64,000 nt of DNA from Nocardia bovistercoris (GTDB taxonomy: Bacteria; Actinomycetota; Actinomycetes; Mycobacteriales; Mycobacteriaceae): positions 27,412-91,411 of the forward strand of contig NZ_JADMLG010000013.1 of assembly GCF_015674855.1 (NCBI RefSeq). The letters run 5' to 3'. Numbering within the stretch: the first letter of the stretch is position 1; each line of letters opens with the position of its first letter. Below are positions 15,877 to 24,882 of this stretch, piece after piece. A program made the translations under genes and the position numbers. Under the pieces are notes generated by a model. The model made no database searches, was not told the DNA's origin, and worked only from the letters and a program-made list of their open reading frames with translations.

Positions 15877-17154
15877 GTGGGCAACGAACACGTCATCGTC
15901 GAAGCGGACGGTGGTTCGCGGGGCAATCCGGGGCCTGCCGGGTTCGGTGCGGTCGTCTACGACTGCGATCACGCGGCGGTGCTGGCCGAGCGCAGGGAGT
16001 TCATCGGCGTCGCCACGAACAATGTCGCCGAGTACCGTGGGCTGATCGCCGGACTCGAGGCGGCGGCCGAACTCGGGGCGCGCGTGGTGGACGTGCGAAT
16101 GGATTCGAAACTGGTCGTCGAGCAGATGTCGGGCCGGTGGAAGGTCAAACACGCGTCGATGATCCCGCTGGCCGAGCGGGCGCGGCTGCTGGTTCCCGAC
16201 TTCGACACGGTGACGTTCACGTGGATTCCACGTGCCGAGAACTCGCACGCGGATCGTCTCGCGAACGCGGCGATGGACGATGCTTCGCTGGTCGGGGAGG
16301 TTCGTTCCGCGCGCGCGGCGGGCCACGGCGATCGTGGGTCCGCGAAAGCGGCTGATCGCACGCGAGGGAAGACGGCCGATGGTGTGACCGCTGGGGCAGC
16401 CGAGAGCGCATCCGCGACCGCGGCCGATGGCGTACCGGGGACGGCTGACGGTGGCGTCGCCGTGCGGACGGCGGGCGGGGCAGTTGATCGGGCGTCGTTG
16501 GCGCCGAATTACACGTCGCCGGGCTGGACCGGAGCAACGGGGCGACCGACGAGACTGCTGTTGCTACGGCACGGTCAAACCGAGCTGTCGGTGCAGCGGC
16601 GCTACTCGGGTCGCGGGAATCCGCCGCTCACCGCGATCGGGCGGGCACAGGCCGAGCGGGCGGCGGGGCTGCTGGCGGCCAAGGGCGATATCGCGGCCGT
16701 GGTGAGTTCTCCGCTCGGGCGGACCATCGAGACCGCGACCGCCGTCGGCACGGCGCTCGGGGTGCGGGTCGAGCCGATGGAAGGGCTCATCGAAACCGAC
16801 TTCGGCGAATGGGACGGCCTGACCTTCGCCGAAGCCGCCGACCGCGATCCCGAACGCCATGCGCGTTGGCTGCGCGACACCTCGGTGAGCGCGCCCGGCG
16901 GCGAGAGTTTCGACCAGGTGCGGGAGCGGGTGGAATCGGCGCGCGCCGACTTGGTCGCGCTGCATCCGGGGGCGAACGTGGTGGTGGTCAGCCATGTGAC
17001 GCCGATCAAGACCCTGTTGCAACTGGCGTTGGGGGTCGGGCCGTCGCTGCTGTATCGGCTGCATCTGGATCTGGCGTCGCTGTCGATCGCGGAGTTCTAT
17101 CCCGACGGCGGGGCCTCGGTGCGGTTGGTCAACGACACCTCCTACCTGAATTGA
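15877..17154 (+). CDS. Bifunctional RNase H / histidine-phosphatase-fold protein
   Basis: This 425-residue fusion has an N-terminal type I RNase H domain (about residues 1-135): VEADGGSRGNPGPAG with the first Asp, AEYRGLIAGLEAA with Glu, DVRMDSKLVVEQ with Asp, and HADRLANAA with the last Asp. A C-terminal histidine phosphatase domain starts at LLLLRHGQTELS (about residue 228) and has NVVVVSHVTPIKTLL. The mycobacterial relative is Rv2228c, where the phosphatase part is linked to alpha-ribazole phosphate or acid phosphatase activity. The linker (about 145-215) is Ala/Gly/Thr-rich and repetitive. The start is the GTG at 15877 with GAGGAG upstream. Confidence 0.93.
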   Translation: MGNEHVIVEADGGSRGNPGPAGFGAVVYDCDHAAVLAERREFIGVATNNVAEYRGLIAGLEAAAELGARVVDVRMDSKLVVEQMSGRWKVKHASMIPLAERARLLVPDFDTVTFTWIPRAENSHADRLANAAMDDASLVGEVRSARAAGHGDRGSAKAADRTRGKTADGVTAGAAESASATAADGVPGTADGGVAVRTAGGAVDRASLAPNYTSPGWTGATGRPTRLLLLRHGQTELSVQRRYSGRGNPPLTAIGRAQAERAAGLLAAKGDIAAVVSSPLGRTIETATAVGTALGVRVEPMEGLIETDFGEWDGLTFAEAADRDPERHARWLRDTSVSAPGGESFDQVRERVESARADLVALHPGANVVVVSHVTPIKTLLQLALGVGPSLLYRLHLDLASLSIAEFYPDGGASVRLVNDTSYLN

Positions 17155-17448
17155 CCGGCCATGTGGTCGGCGATTACCGTGAATGCCCGGTCGAAGATCA
17201 AATGGGGTTGTAGATTCCGAGACCTGTTCGCCTGTGCGCCTCGGTTCGACGGTCGCGGGCGGCGTCGCCATCTGTTCACCGGCATTTGGGGGTCCAGACT
17301 TCCGCGGTTCGCGGGATCCATCGATGTGGACGCTATAAGTGCGCACGGCCGCCGTTCGGGTAGGTCGTGCGTCCGCCATGGTGTGGCGGGTCGGCACCCG
17401 GCCGAATCGAGTGCGGGCCTTAATTTTTCGAGAAAGAGAGTATTCACT

Positions 17449-18153
17449 GTGAAATTCAGAGGGGTGGCGGCCGCGGTTGCCGTCATCGCGAGTGTCGGTG
17501 CGGGCGTGGCGGGTGTCGCGCAGGCGGCGCCCGCCAAGGTCGTACTCGGCGGTAGCTCCGGCATCGTCTTCGACAACAATTCCGCGTGTTCGCTCACCGC
17601 GATCGGCTACGACAGCGCCAATCGCCTGGTCGGGCTCACGGCCGGACACTGCGCGCCCACCGGCGCGAAGCTCGGCTCGGAGCAGGGCATCGCCGCGGGC
17701 GCGGTCGGGGTCGTGGCCTACTCCGACAACGGGGAAGGCCTGGATTTCGCCGTTCTGCAATTCGACCCGGAGCGGGTCGAGCCGGTGCGCAAGGTCGGCG
17801 CCACCACCATCGCCGGAATCGGCACACCCCCCGGACCGGGCACAACCGTGTGCTCCAACGGCCGCACCAGCGGACCGGGCTGCGGCGTGGTCTGGGGCAA
17901 CCTCGACGATTCGGTCACCATCAACCAGGCGTGCTCCAAGCCCGGCGACTCCGGTGGTCCGGTCACCGTCGGTGACAAACTGGTCGGCATGAACCAGGGC
18001 AGGCTCACCGGCCTCGCGGGCATCGGCTTCGACCTGCCCTGCGCCTCGGCCGCCAACCCGATCCACTCGCCCGCGTTCTTCGCCCCGATCGACGTCATCC
18101 TGGCCGCCGTCAACGCCAGGGGCGGCGTAGGCGCCGGATTCCGCACCCTCTGA
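17449..18153 (+). CDS. Secreted trypsin-like serine protease (S1 fold)
   Basis: This 234-residue protein carries a Sec signal peptide (KFRGVAAAVAVIASVGAGVAGVAQAAPA, cleavage near residue 26). The chymotrypsin-like triad is readable: His in GLTAGHCAPTG (about residue 66), Asp in EGLDFAVLQFD (about 100) and Ser in KPGDSGGPVTVGD (about 168). Paired cysteines suit extracellular disulfides. The start is the GTG at 17449 with AGAAAGAGAG before it. The 294 bp upstream (17155-17448) hold no gene but an AT-rich stretch near 17421. A strong hairpin follows the stop. Confidence 0.9.
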   Translation: MKFRGVAAAVAVIASVGAGVAGVAQAAPAKVVLGGSSGIVFDNNSACSLTAIGYDSANRLVGLTAGHCAPTGAKLGSEQGIAAGAVGVVAYSDNGEGLDFAVLQFDPERVEPVRKVGATTIAGIGTPPGPGTTVCSNGRTSGPGCGVVWGNLDDSVTINQACSKPGDSGGPVTVGDKLVGMNQGRLTGLAGIGFDLPCASAANPIHSPAFFAPIDVILAAVNARGGVGAGFRTL

Positions 18154-18163
18154 TCCGCCACCC

Positions 18164-18208
18164 CGCGTTCACCGCCGCGCGCCTCGAAAGGCCGCGGCGG
18201 TGAACGCG
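18164..18208 (+). terminator. Perfect 16-bp hairpin terminator
   Basis: CGCGTTCACCGCCGCG (18164-18179) and CGCGGCGGTGAACGCG (18193-18208) are exact reverse complements with a 13-nt loop, followed by TTTC. It lies 10 bp after the protease stop and could also end transcription from the convergent gene at 18286. Confidence 0.75.
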
Positions 18209-18285
18209 TTTCGGCCCCGGTCCGCATCGGAACGCACACTCGAGAGCCGGACTGTTCGGGTAGCCGACCGAACGCGGGTTCGAGG

Positions 18286-18567
18286 TCAGAACGTGGCGGT
18301 GCGGAGGCGGCTGGTGTAGGTGCCCGCTCGGTCCAAGGCGTCGGCGGCGGCATCGAGTTCGATGGAGGCTTCCTCCAGGACCTCGCGGGCGCCCGCTACG
18401 CAGTAGGCGGGGGTGGTGAGTGCGCCGATGCCCTCGGTGTCGAGTAGTAGGCCCGAGTTCGGCAGTTCGGCGTAGGCGTCGCGTAGTTCGGACAGCTCTT
18501 TTCGTGCTCGGGCCACGTGGGCGATCAATTCGAGCCGTCGGGTCTCGAGAATCGATGGGTCTTCCAC
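18286..18567 (-). CDS. Small helical hypothetical protein
   Basis: I do not recognise this 93-residue protein. It is predicted largely helical (ETRRLELIAHVARARKELSE and AREVLEEASIELDAAADALD) with a short central loop. Start: GGAGG lies eight bases before the GTG at 18567, while the longer frame starting at 18576 would overlap that site. It lies 45 bp after the stop-to-start gap from the SpoU methyltransferase and is co-directional with it. It may be a coiled-coil partner protein. Confidence 0.6.
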   Translation of the reverse strand: MEDPSILETRRLELIAHVARARKELSELRDAYAELPNSGLLLDTEGIGALTTPAYCVAGAREVLEEASIELDAAADALDRAGTYTSRLRTATF

Positions 18568-18612
18568 CGTCACCACCTCCGGGGTCCAACCTAGTCGCGG
18601 ATGCGGCGCGGT

Positions 18613-19131
18613 TCACGACAGTCCGGCGAGGCGGTAGAGGACCAGTGAGCCCGCTACCGCCACGTTGAGGCTGTGGCCGGTGCCGACCATGGGGATTTCG
18701 ACGGTGAGATCGAGTAGTTCCATGGCTTCCGGTGCGATGCCGTCCCTTTCGTGGCCGAGGACCATGACGGTGCGGCGTCGCGCGACCGGGAGGTCGGCGA
18801 GTCGGGTGGACTCGTCGGTGAGTTCGACGCCGAGCAGTGCGGATCCGCCGTGGGACTGGCGTTGCAGCCAGCGGTCGACGCGTCCGTCGATCCAGTGCAC
18901 GCAGGAGCGGGTGCGTAGGGTGTTGCCCTGGTCGAGGGCCGCCGGCACCCAGGGCAGGCGTGGGACGGCCAGGCAGGCGCCCACCGCGTCGCAGGTGCGC
19001 AGGAGGGTGCCGAGGTTGGCGCCGTGTTTGGGCCACAACGGGGCGGCGATCAGGTGGTTCCAGCAGCCGTGGGCGCGTCGGCGGCGCTGACCGCGTAGTT
19101 CGCGGCGGGTTCGGACCCGCGCGGCGCTCAC
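18613..19131 (-). CDS. TrmH/SpoU-family RNA methyltransferase
   Basis: This SPOUT-fold enzyme would 2'-O-methylate a tRNA or rRNA ribose with S-adenosylmethionine. With the GTG at 19131 it has 172 residues. The knotted-domain motifs are PLWPKHGANLGTLLRTCDAVGA (motif 1, Asn and Arg), VMVLGHERDGIAPE (motif 2, normally GxExxG) and IPMVGTGHSLNVAVAGSLVLY (motif 3, S-L-N-V-A). There is no N-terminal substrate-binding domain. The start is uncertain because no strong ribosome site is visible and the frame is open to 19305. Confidence 0.8.
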   Translation of the reverse strand: MSAARVRTRRELRGQRRRRAHGCWNHLIAAPLWPKHGANLGTLLRTCDAVGACLAVPRLPWVPAALDQGNTLRTRSCVHWIDGRVDRWLQRQSHGGSALLGVELTDESTRLADLPVARRRTVMVLGHERDGIAPEAMELLDLTVEIPMVGTGHSLNVAVAGSLVLYRLAGLS

Positions 19132-19443
19132 GGGCGGATGGGGAATGCCTTTCCCCGTGGGAGAACGAGATTCATGGTGGCGATGCTTCGCGGCGCATCG
19201 GGGCCATCGACGGGAATACCGCTTCCCACGGTACCGCAGGGTATCGGGCGCGCGGAATGCCGTGGCGTCGTGGGCCGCACGAGGGCGTTTCGGAGCCGCG
19301 CGCACCGAGTCGGTGCCGGGGACACAGGAGCTCTGGCGCCCGCGCTTCGCATGTCGTTGTCGGCGTGTAATCGCCGGCGCCGGACCGGCGCGGCAGTCGC
19401 CTCGCGGCGGACCCGGGCGCCCCGGGACCCGCCGCGCGCGGTG

Positions 19444-20337
19444 TCACGGACGTAGGACCGAGACCAGGAATTCGGTCTGGTCGTACACGGCCTGTTCGAA
19501 AACGTCGTCGAAGTACAGGTCGAAATGTCCGACCGGATAGCGTTTGACCACCGCGTGTTTGGTGCGTGCGGCGGCCTTGAGGGTGGGGCGGGGCGGTGCG
19601 ATCGAATCGTGTTCGGCTATGGCATAGAACACCGGCATCTTCAGTGCCTTGGCCCGGCGGCCCGGTGCGTCGAACAGGGCCGGGAATGCCACGCGCGCGG
19701 CGACTTTCGGCTCCCAGCTCGCGCTCTCCTCGGCGAGTCGGCCGTAGCCTTCCGGCACGTCGGCGGCGCTCATCAGGGCGGCGGCGCGTTTGCGGCCCGC
19801 GAGTTTGATGCGCACCGGTTTGCGCCGCAGCGGGCCGAACAGCACGTCGGTGGTGGCGATGGTGGCGACCTTGGTGAAACTCAAGGGGCCCTTGGCCATT
19901 CCCGAGGCCCAGCCGCTGGTGAACGGCACCTGCGCCACGACGGCGGCGATGTAGTCGTCCTCGGGAGCGATGGAGAGCACGTGGCCGCCGCCGAAGGAGG
20001 TGCCCCACAATGCGATACGGGTCTTGTCGATGCCGCGCAGGGTGCGGGCGAAGGCGATCGCGTTGCGCCAGTCCTCGCGTTGGCGTGCGATGTGCAGCAA
20101 CTGCCGGGGCGTGCCCTGACTCGCTCCGAAATGTCGGTAGTCGAAGACCAGCACGGCCATGCCCGCGGCCGCGAATCTTCGCGCGTACCTGTCCAACCCC
20201 ATCTCCCGCGTGCCCCCCATACCGTGACCCATCACCACCAGGGGACGGGGTTTGGGGACGCCGTCGGGGGGATAGAGCCACGCCGCGCACTGCTGTCCGC
20301 CAGACGTGAAACCTACCTCGACACGTTCCATGGGCAT
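19444..20337 (-). CDS. Alpha/beta hydrolase (serine esterase-like)
   Basis: This 297-residue hydrolase resembles the BAAT/DUF1100/YcjY-like group. Oxyanion region LVVMGHGMGGTREMGL is at about residue 33-48, the nucleophile elbow is ALWGTSFGGGHVL (G-T-S-F-G, about 111), the acid is in YAIAEHDSIAP and the His in YPVGHFDLY. A positively charged insertion (RRKPVRIKLAGRKRAAALM) may form the lid. The start could be ATG 20337 or ATG 20331. It is divergent from the RNase P RNA gene. The 290 bp between show the likely RNA promoter but no other gene. Confidence 0.82.
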   Translation of the reverse strand: MPMERVEVGFTSGGQQCAAWLYPPDGVPKPRPLVVMGHGMGGTREMGLDRYARRFAAAGMAVLVFDYRHFGASQGTPRQLLHIARQREDWRNAIAFARTLRGIDKTRIALWGTSFGGGHVLSIAPEDDYIAAVVAQVPFTSGWASGMAKGPLSFTKVATIATTDVLFGPLRRKPVRIKLAGRKRAAALMSAADVPEGYGRLAEESASWEPKVAARVAFPALFDAPGRRAKALKMPVFYAIAEHDSIAPPRPTLKAAARTKHAVVKRYPVGHFDLYFDDVFEQAVYDQTEFLVSVLRP

Positions 20338-20627
20338 TTACGGTACTTGGTCGGTTGCTGAGGGGTGCTTACAGCATTGGGGTCGGTTACTCGGGGGCGG
20401 TTGCCGCCGCGGGTCGACGGTTCGCGAGTTCGTGCTCGCATCGGGTTGGTTGCCCCTGGGCTTCTGTCGTATCGGATCGGCTGCGTGGCAGGTCCTGCCC
20501 GCGTCGGGTCGGTTGACCGTGGAATCCGGCCGCGTCGAGTCCGTTTGCCCGGCGTCATTCATGGCGCCGAGTCGGTTGCGGGCGCGTGGACCGCCGCCGA
20601 TCATGATCGCGTACTCTTGGTGCGCGG

Positions 20628-21050
<423 letters not shown>

Positions 21051-21133
21051 GCCCCCTTCGAGTCGAATTCGGCCGCCCGCCGTGCGGCGAGCGGCGCGGT
21101 GTCACCTCTTCGGTGCTGACAGCTTCGGTGCGG

Positions 21134-21520
21134 TCAGCCGCACATCATCTGCGCCATGGCGTAGATGGCTTGTGCCTCTTCCTTGGTCGCTTCGGTCGAA
21201 CCGTTCTTCAAGCGACCGACCAGCGCGGTGACGGCGGCGTCCTCGGCCTTGCCCGCCTTGCGGTCCGTGCAGGTCTGGCTGAGGATGTCGCTGATCTGGG
21301 CATCGGTGCGGCCCTGGGCGAGCTTGGGGAAGGCGGCTTTGAAGCTGACCACGAAGGTGCCCGCTTTGGTGCTGTCAACGACCTGGGCGGCATTGCCCGC
21401 CGCTTTGGCGGTCGAGGAGGATGCCGGGGAGGAAGAGGTGGAGCTGTCGTCGCCGCAACCGGCGAGCAGCAGGGCGAACGCGGAGGCACAGGCCGCGAGC
21501 GCGGCGGTAGTTCTCGTCAC
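21134..21520 (-). CDS. Small secreted lipoprotein, DUF732-like
   Basis: This 128-residue protein has a lipoprotein signal (TRTTAALAACASAFALLLAGCGDD) with lipobox LLAGC, Cys about residue 22. A Ser/Thr-rich spacer is followed by a compact helical domain with two cysteines (ILSQTCTDRKAGK and the terminal AMAQMMCG). This fits the actinobacterial DUF732 pattern of small mature proteins with one disulfide, though I cannot confirm membership. The start is the GTG at 21520. Function is unknown. Confidence 0.75.
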   Translation of the reverse strand: MTRTTAALAACASAFALLLAGCGDDSSTSSSPASSSTAKAAGNAAQVVDSTKAGTFVVSFKAAFPKLAQGRTDAQISDILSQTCTDRKAGKAEDAAVTALVGRLKNGSTEATKEEAQAIYAMAQMMCG

Positions 21521-21606
21521 GGTGCGCGATGCTAGCGGCGACTGACGAAGGTTGCCTCCCGTGAGGTTAACGGGAGGCAACCATTGTGTGGATCGAAACT
21601 GTGAGG

Positions 21607-21699
21607 TCAGACCGGGTTGACCAGGAGTACCTGCGCCCAGTAGGTGGCCTGCTCGGGACCGAGCAGCGGCATCAGGTAGTCGTAGAGGATCGATGACAT
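21607..21699 (-). CDS. Candidate 30-residue microprotein
   Basis: A short frame encodes MSSILYDYLMPLLGPEQATY followed by WAQVLLVNPV and TGA. GGGAG lies ten bases before the ATG. The peptide is hydrophobic with amphipathic character and ends shortly before the lipoprotein start. Codon choice at third positions is G/C rich as in real genes here (for example CTC, CTG, GTC, CCG). I do not recognise it. It could be a small membrane-associated peptide or a leader. Confidence 0.45.
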   Translation of the reverse strand: MSSILYDYLMPLLGPEQATYWAQVLLVNPV

Positions 21700-21952
21700 C
21701 AGTGCGGTACTCCCAATTGTTCGACGTACGAGGTTGGTTCGGGGCGTATTCGGCTACCCGGTGCGGCGCCCCGACGGGGAACGGTAGCAGGCAGCCGCGG
21801 CGCGCCGCAGTTCGGCGGGTCGGGGACGGATTCGCCCCCCGAGCTGGCCTAGAACGTGATCGACATCATAGAGTGTTGCCTGTTGGCTTGGCCCGCCGCA
21901 GGGCAGCGGCGAGCCTTCACACACTTCGATCGCGGAAGCAGGTCTCAACTCT

Positions 21953-22285
21953 ATGCGGGTAGTTCGTTCATTGGTTCTCGGCGCTCTGATCGCCGGAGCC
22001 GCATCGGTTTTCGCAACGCTCGGCGCGGGGTCCGCCGGCGCGGTCGCGGTGACCCCGTTGCCGGGTGGCGTGCAGGTCGACCTGAGTCCGTCCGACACCC
22101 GGTGGGTGCACGACAGTCATGTCGGTAACGCTATCGCCGGTCTGCCGCACCCGTCGGCGTCGTCCTTCGGCCAGGCCCTCGATTCGGCGGCGGCGCTGTC
22201 GTCGACGTACCCGAACGGCCGGGTCACCTTCACCGTCTTCGGTCCGTTCGACGAGTTGAACGGCACCATGCTGGCATTGCAGTAG
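21953..22285 (+). CDS. Small secreted hypothetical protein
   Basis: This 110-residue protein has a clear Sec signal (RVVRSLVLGALIAGAASVFATLGAGSAGA, cleavage about residue 31) and an 80-residue mature part (VTPLPGGVQVDLSPSDTRWVHDSHVG and SSTYPNGRVTFTVFGPFDELNGTML). It contains no cysteine. The pattern occurs in small exported Nocardia proteins, but I know no function. GGAAGCAGG lies about ten bases before the ATG. A strong bidirectional hairpin follows it. Confidence 0.75.
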   Translation: MRVVRSLVLGALIAGAASVFATLGAGSAGAVAVTPLPGGVQVDLSPSDTRWVHDSHVGNAIAGLPHPSASSFGQALDSAAALSSTYPNGRVTFTVFGPFDELNGTMLALQ

Positions 22286-22311
22286 GCGAATTCCGCCTGC
22301 CGACTCGAATT

Positions 22312-22348
22312 CGAAGCGGCCCCGGCCCATCCGGCCGGGGCCGCTTCG
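22312..22348. terminator. Perfect 16-bp bidirectional hairpin
   Basis: CGAAGCGGCCCCGGCC (22312-22327) and GGCCGGGGCCGCTTCG (22333-22348) are exact reverse complements around the loop CATCC. It lies between convergent genes, the secreted protein (+) and the yoeB-like toxin (-), and would end transcription from both sides. Confidence 0.8.
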
Positions 22349-22367
22349 CGCGATGTCGACTGCCACG

Positions 22368-22637
22368 TCAGTAGCCGTAGTGCCCGCCCACCTGCACGAT
22401 CGCTATTTCGCTGTCGGTGACGTAGTAGATCAGGCGATGCTCCTGGGTGATCCGACGCGACCAGTGCCCGGCCAGCTGGTGTCGCAGCGGCTCGGGTTTG
22501 CCTACTCCGTCGAACGGGTCGGTCAGCGCGGCGTCGATCAACTTGTTCGCCGCTTTGAGCACTGCCCGATCTCGCGCCAACCACGCCGAATAGCTGCGCC
22601 AACCTTGGGCGGTAAAGGTCAGTTTTCGGTCAGGCAT
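22368..22637 (-). CDS. yoeB: YoeB/Txe-family ribosome-dependent mRNA interferase toxin
   Basis: This 89-residue RelE-superfamily toxin cleaves mRNA in the ribosomal A site until bound by YefM. It shows the family order: FTAQGWRSYSAWL at the N-terminus, DPFDGVGKPEPLRHQLAGHWSRRITQEHRLIYYV in the core with the catalytic Glu, Arg and C-terminal His region, ending VGGHYGY, the near-invariant YoeB terminus (HY-GY). The ATG at 22637 overlaps the antitoxin stop by 8 nt (ATG at 22649 is the alternative), so the pair is translationally coupled. Confidence 0.93.
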   Translation of the reverse strand: MPDRKLTFTAQGWRSYSAWLARDRAVLKAANKLIDAALTDPFDGVGKPEPLRHQLAGHWSRRITQEHRLIYYVTDSEIAIVQVGGHYGY

Positions 22638-22905
22638 GTCGCCGTGCATCCTCGTCGGGGTCGATGAGGGCGCGGGCTTGTGTGAGGCCGTCGCGTGCGT
22701 CCTGTGCGGACTTCAGCAGTTCCGCACCGCCGTGTGTCCGTAGCACATACAGCGTTTCCATCAACGAGTTCCAGTCGGACTCGGCGACCAGCACGGCGTT
22801 CTCGCCCGACTTGGTGACCACTGTCAACGGGTCATGGTCGTCGTTGACCTGCTTCACCAGTCCGAACAGGTTCTGACGCACGTTCGAGATCGGCAGCGAA
22901 GGCAT
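22630..22905 (-). CDS. yefM: YefM/Phd-family antitoxin
   Basis: This 91-residue antitoxin neutralises YoeB and represses its own operon. It begins MPSLPISNVRQNLFGLVKQVNDDHDPLTVVTKSGENAVLVAESDWNSLMETLYVL when read through, the canonical Phd/YefM DNA-binding and dimer domain in residues 1-55. The charged, probably disordered C-terminus (residues 56-91) would wrap the toxin. AAGGAAG lies before the ATG and a perfect palindrome lies 13-51 bp upstream. Confidence 0.93.
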   Translation of the reverse strand: MPSLPISNVRQNLFGLVKQVNDDHDPLTVVTKSGENAVLVAESDWNSLMETLYVLRTHGGAELLKSAQDARDGLTQARALIDPDEDARRHA

Positions 22906-22918
22906 CGGTGATCACTTC

Positions 22919-22956
22919 CTTCCTTGGTTGTACGATATATCGTACAACCAAGGAAG
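22919..22956. promoter_or_regulatory. Perfect 38-bp palindromic operator of the yefM-yoeB operon
   Basis: The 19-bp arms 22919-22937 and 22938-22956 are exact reverse complements with no spacer, centred on TACGATATATCGTA and containing TGTAC and GTACA half-sites. E. coli YefM recognises TGTACA cores, so this is the expected autorepression site. The AT-rich centre probably overlaps the promoter. Confidence 0.85.
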
Positions 22957-23033
22957 TGGTGTCGGCGACAGGCGATCCCGCCTTCCGGCCGAGGCCACTT
23001 CGCGCCCGCACGGGCGATATGAGCTCGCGTCGA

Positions 23034-23915
23034 CTATCGCCCTGCTGACGACACCGCTTCGGCGGCCGCCGGGTAGCGCTCGAGTTCGCGTTCGGCCGCT
23101 TTCAGCTCGGCTTTGGCGAGCCGGTCGTAGATCTTGCGGGACTCGCCGTCGGCTTCGGCCTCGGCGGCGCGCTCGAGGATCGCCTCGCGCGACTCGACGG
23201 CGTCGCGATGGTCGCCGAGCACTGTCTGTAAGCGCTTGGCCCGCGACCCCATCGCGGTCGCGTCCTCACCGAGCACGGGTTCGGCGGCCTCGCAGGAGTA
23301 GCGCAGGCGTTTGGCGCTCTTGCGGATGTCGTGCAGCAGTTCGACGCGCTCTTGCGCCGAGACGGTCGGCTCGTAGCGCACCATGGCCTCGACCCGCTCC
23401 CGGTCGCGGTTCATCACCACGCCGAAGAAGTCGGGCGCGGGCACCGCCGCTCGGGCGCCGCGCAACGGGGGAGCGCCGCGCCACTGCACGAGTCGGTCGC
23501 GCAGGGTGTGGTAGCGCGCATCGTCGAGGGCGGTGAGGATTTCGGCGTGCGCGGTGGTGTAGCGGGCTCGTTCGGCGGTGACCAGTCGTTCGGTGGCCTT
23601 CGCCACGTCGGCCGGGTCCGAGGCCGCCGTCTTGTCCGCGAGCAGTGCGGTGAAACGTTCGGCGCGCACCTCGGCGTCACGGGCGACGCCGAGCAGATCG
23701 GCGAGCCATTTCAGCTCGTCGTTCATCAGCGCCACCGGCTCCTTGCGCAGCAGCGACCGGTACGAGCGCAGCACGCTGCGTAGTCGACGCGTCGCCACGC
23801 GCATCTGGTGCACCGAGTCGTAGGCGTCGGCGCGCACGTCGGGTTCGGCGGCGAGCAACCGGTCGACGTCGTCGCCCAGCGCGGTGTTCAGTGCTTTTCC
23901 TGCGGTGACCCCCAT
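23034..23915 (-). CDS. CHAD-domain protein
   Basis: This 293-residue helical protein carries the CHAD domain, whose conserved basic and histidine residues bind polyphosphate. Motifs are DSVHQMRVATRRLRSVLRSYRSLL (about residues 33-56), LKWLADLLGVARDAEVRAERF and LLHDIRKSAKRLRYSCEAAEPV (about 195-216) with KRLQTVLGDHRDA. The N-terminal CYTH triphosphatase domain found in longer relatives such as the mycobacterial one is absent. The stop of the peptidase gene is at 23920, so the two may be cotranscribed (4-bp gap). Roles proposed for the family include binding to polyphosphate granules. Confidence 0.9.
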   Translation of the reverse strand: MGVTAGKALNTALGDDVDRLLAAEPDVRADAYDSVHQMRVATRRLRSVLRSYRSLLRKEPVALMNDELKWLADLLGVARDAEVRAERFTALLADKTAASDPADVAKATERLVTAERARYTTAHAEILTALDDARYHTLRDRLVQWRGAPPLRGARAAVPAPDFFGVVMNRDRERVEAMVRYEPTVSAQERVELLHDIRKSAKRLRYSCEAAEPVLGEDATAMGSRAKRLQTVLGDHRDAVESREAILERAAEAEADGESRKIYDRLAKAELKAAERELERYPAAAEAVSSAGR

Positions 23916-23919
23916 GAGA

Positions 23920-24882
23920 TCAACTCACTTTCGCGAAATGGTCGGTCGCCGTGACCAGGTGGTGGGTGATGCCCGGTTCGTCGGCGGCGTGACCCGCGTC
24001 CTCGACGATGTGCAGCACCGATCCCGGCCAGGCGCGGTGTAGATCCCAGGCGCTGACCGCCGGGCATACGACGTCGTGACGCCCGTGCACGAGCACGCCG
24101 GGGATGTGGGAGATCCGGTCGATGTCGCGCAACAGTTGGGCCTCGTCGAGGAATCCGCCGTGGCGGAAGTAGTGGTTCTCGATGCGGGCGAAGGCGAGTG
24201 CGAAACGCGGGTTCGAGGTCTCGGCGACGCGGTCGGGGTGCGGCAGCAGCGTACTGGTCGACCCTTCCCAGCTCGACCACGCGACGGCCGCGGCGGTGGC
24301 GACCTCGGGGTCGGGGGAGTGCAGCAGCCGGTGGTAGACCTCGACCAGGTCCTCGCCGCGTTCGGCGTCGGGCACGGGGGCGAGGAACCGTTCCCATTCC
24401 GCCGGGTACAGCCGGCCGGCCGCGCCGTTGTAGTACCAGTCGATCTCCTTGCGCCGCAACAGGAATATGCCGCGCAGCACCAGCTCTGTCACGCGTTCGG
24501 GGTGGGTCTGGGCGTAGGCGAGCGCCAGGGTCGAACCCCACGAGCCGCCGAACACCAGCCACCGTTCGACACCGAGGCGCGTGCGCAGCGCTTCGATGTC
24601 GGAGACCAGATGCCAGGTGGTGTTGGTCTCGAGAGCGGCGCCTTCGGCGAGGTGCGGGGTGGACAGCCCGCAGCCGCGCTGGTCGAACAGCACGATGCGG
24701 TAGGCATTCGGGTCGAAGAACCGCCGCTGGAGCGGGCCGGTGCCGCCGCCGGGACCGCCGTGCAGGAACACCGCGGGTTTGCCCTCGGGATTGCCGCTGA
24801 CCTCCCAATACAGCGACTGGCCGTCGCCGACGTCGAGCGTGCCGGTCTCGTACGGCTCGATCGGCGGGTACACGGTGCGCAT
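23920..24882 (-). CDS. pip: Proline iminopeptidase
   Basis: This 320-residue S33 alpha/beta-hydrolase removes N-terminal proline from peptides. Visible motifs are VFLHGGPGGGTGPLQRRFFDP (oxyanion HGGPG), VLFDQRGCGLSTPH, the nucleophile GGSWGSTLALAYAQTHPERV (G-G-S-W-G, about residue 112), the acid in VHGRHDVVCP and the His in DAGHAADEPG. Length and order match the family. The ATG at 24882 overlaps the upstream lipoprotein stop by one base (TGATG). Confidence 0.93.
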   Translation of the reverse strand: MRTVYPPIEPYETGTLDVGDGQSLYWEVSGNPEGKPAVFLHGGPGGGTGPLQRRFFDPNAYRIVLFDQRGCGLSTPHLAEGAALETNTTWHLVSDIEALRTRLGVERWLVFGGSWGSTLALAYAQTHPERVTELVLRGIFLLRRKEIDWYYNGAAGRLYPAEWERFLAPVPDAERGEDLVEVYHRLLHSPDPEVATAAAVAWSSWEGSTSTLLPHPDRVAETSNPRFALAFARIENHYFRHGGFLDEAQLLRDIDRISHIPGVLVHGRHDVVCPAVSAWDLHRAWPGSVLHIVEDAGHAADEPGITHHLVTATDHFAKVS

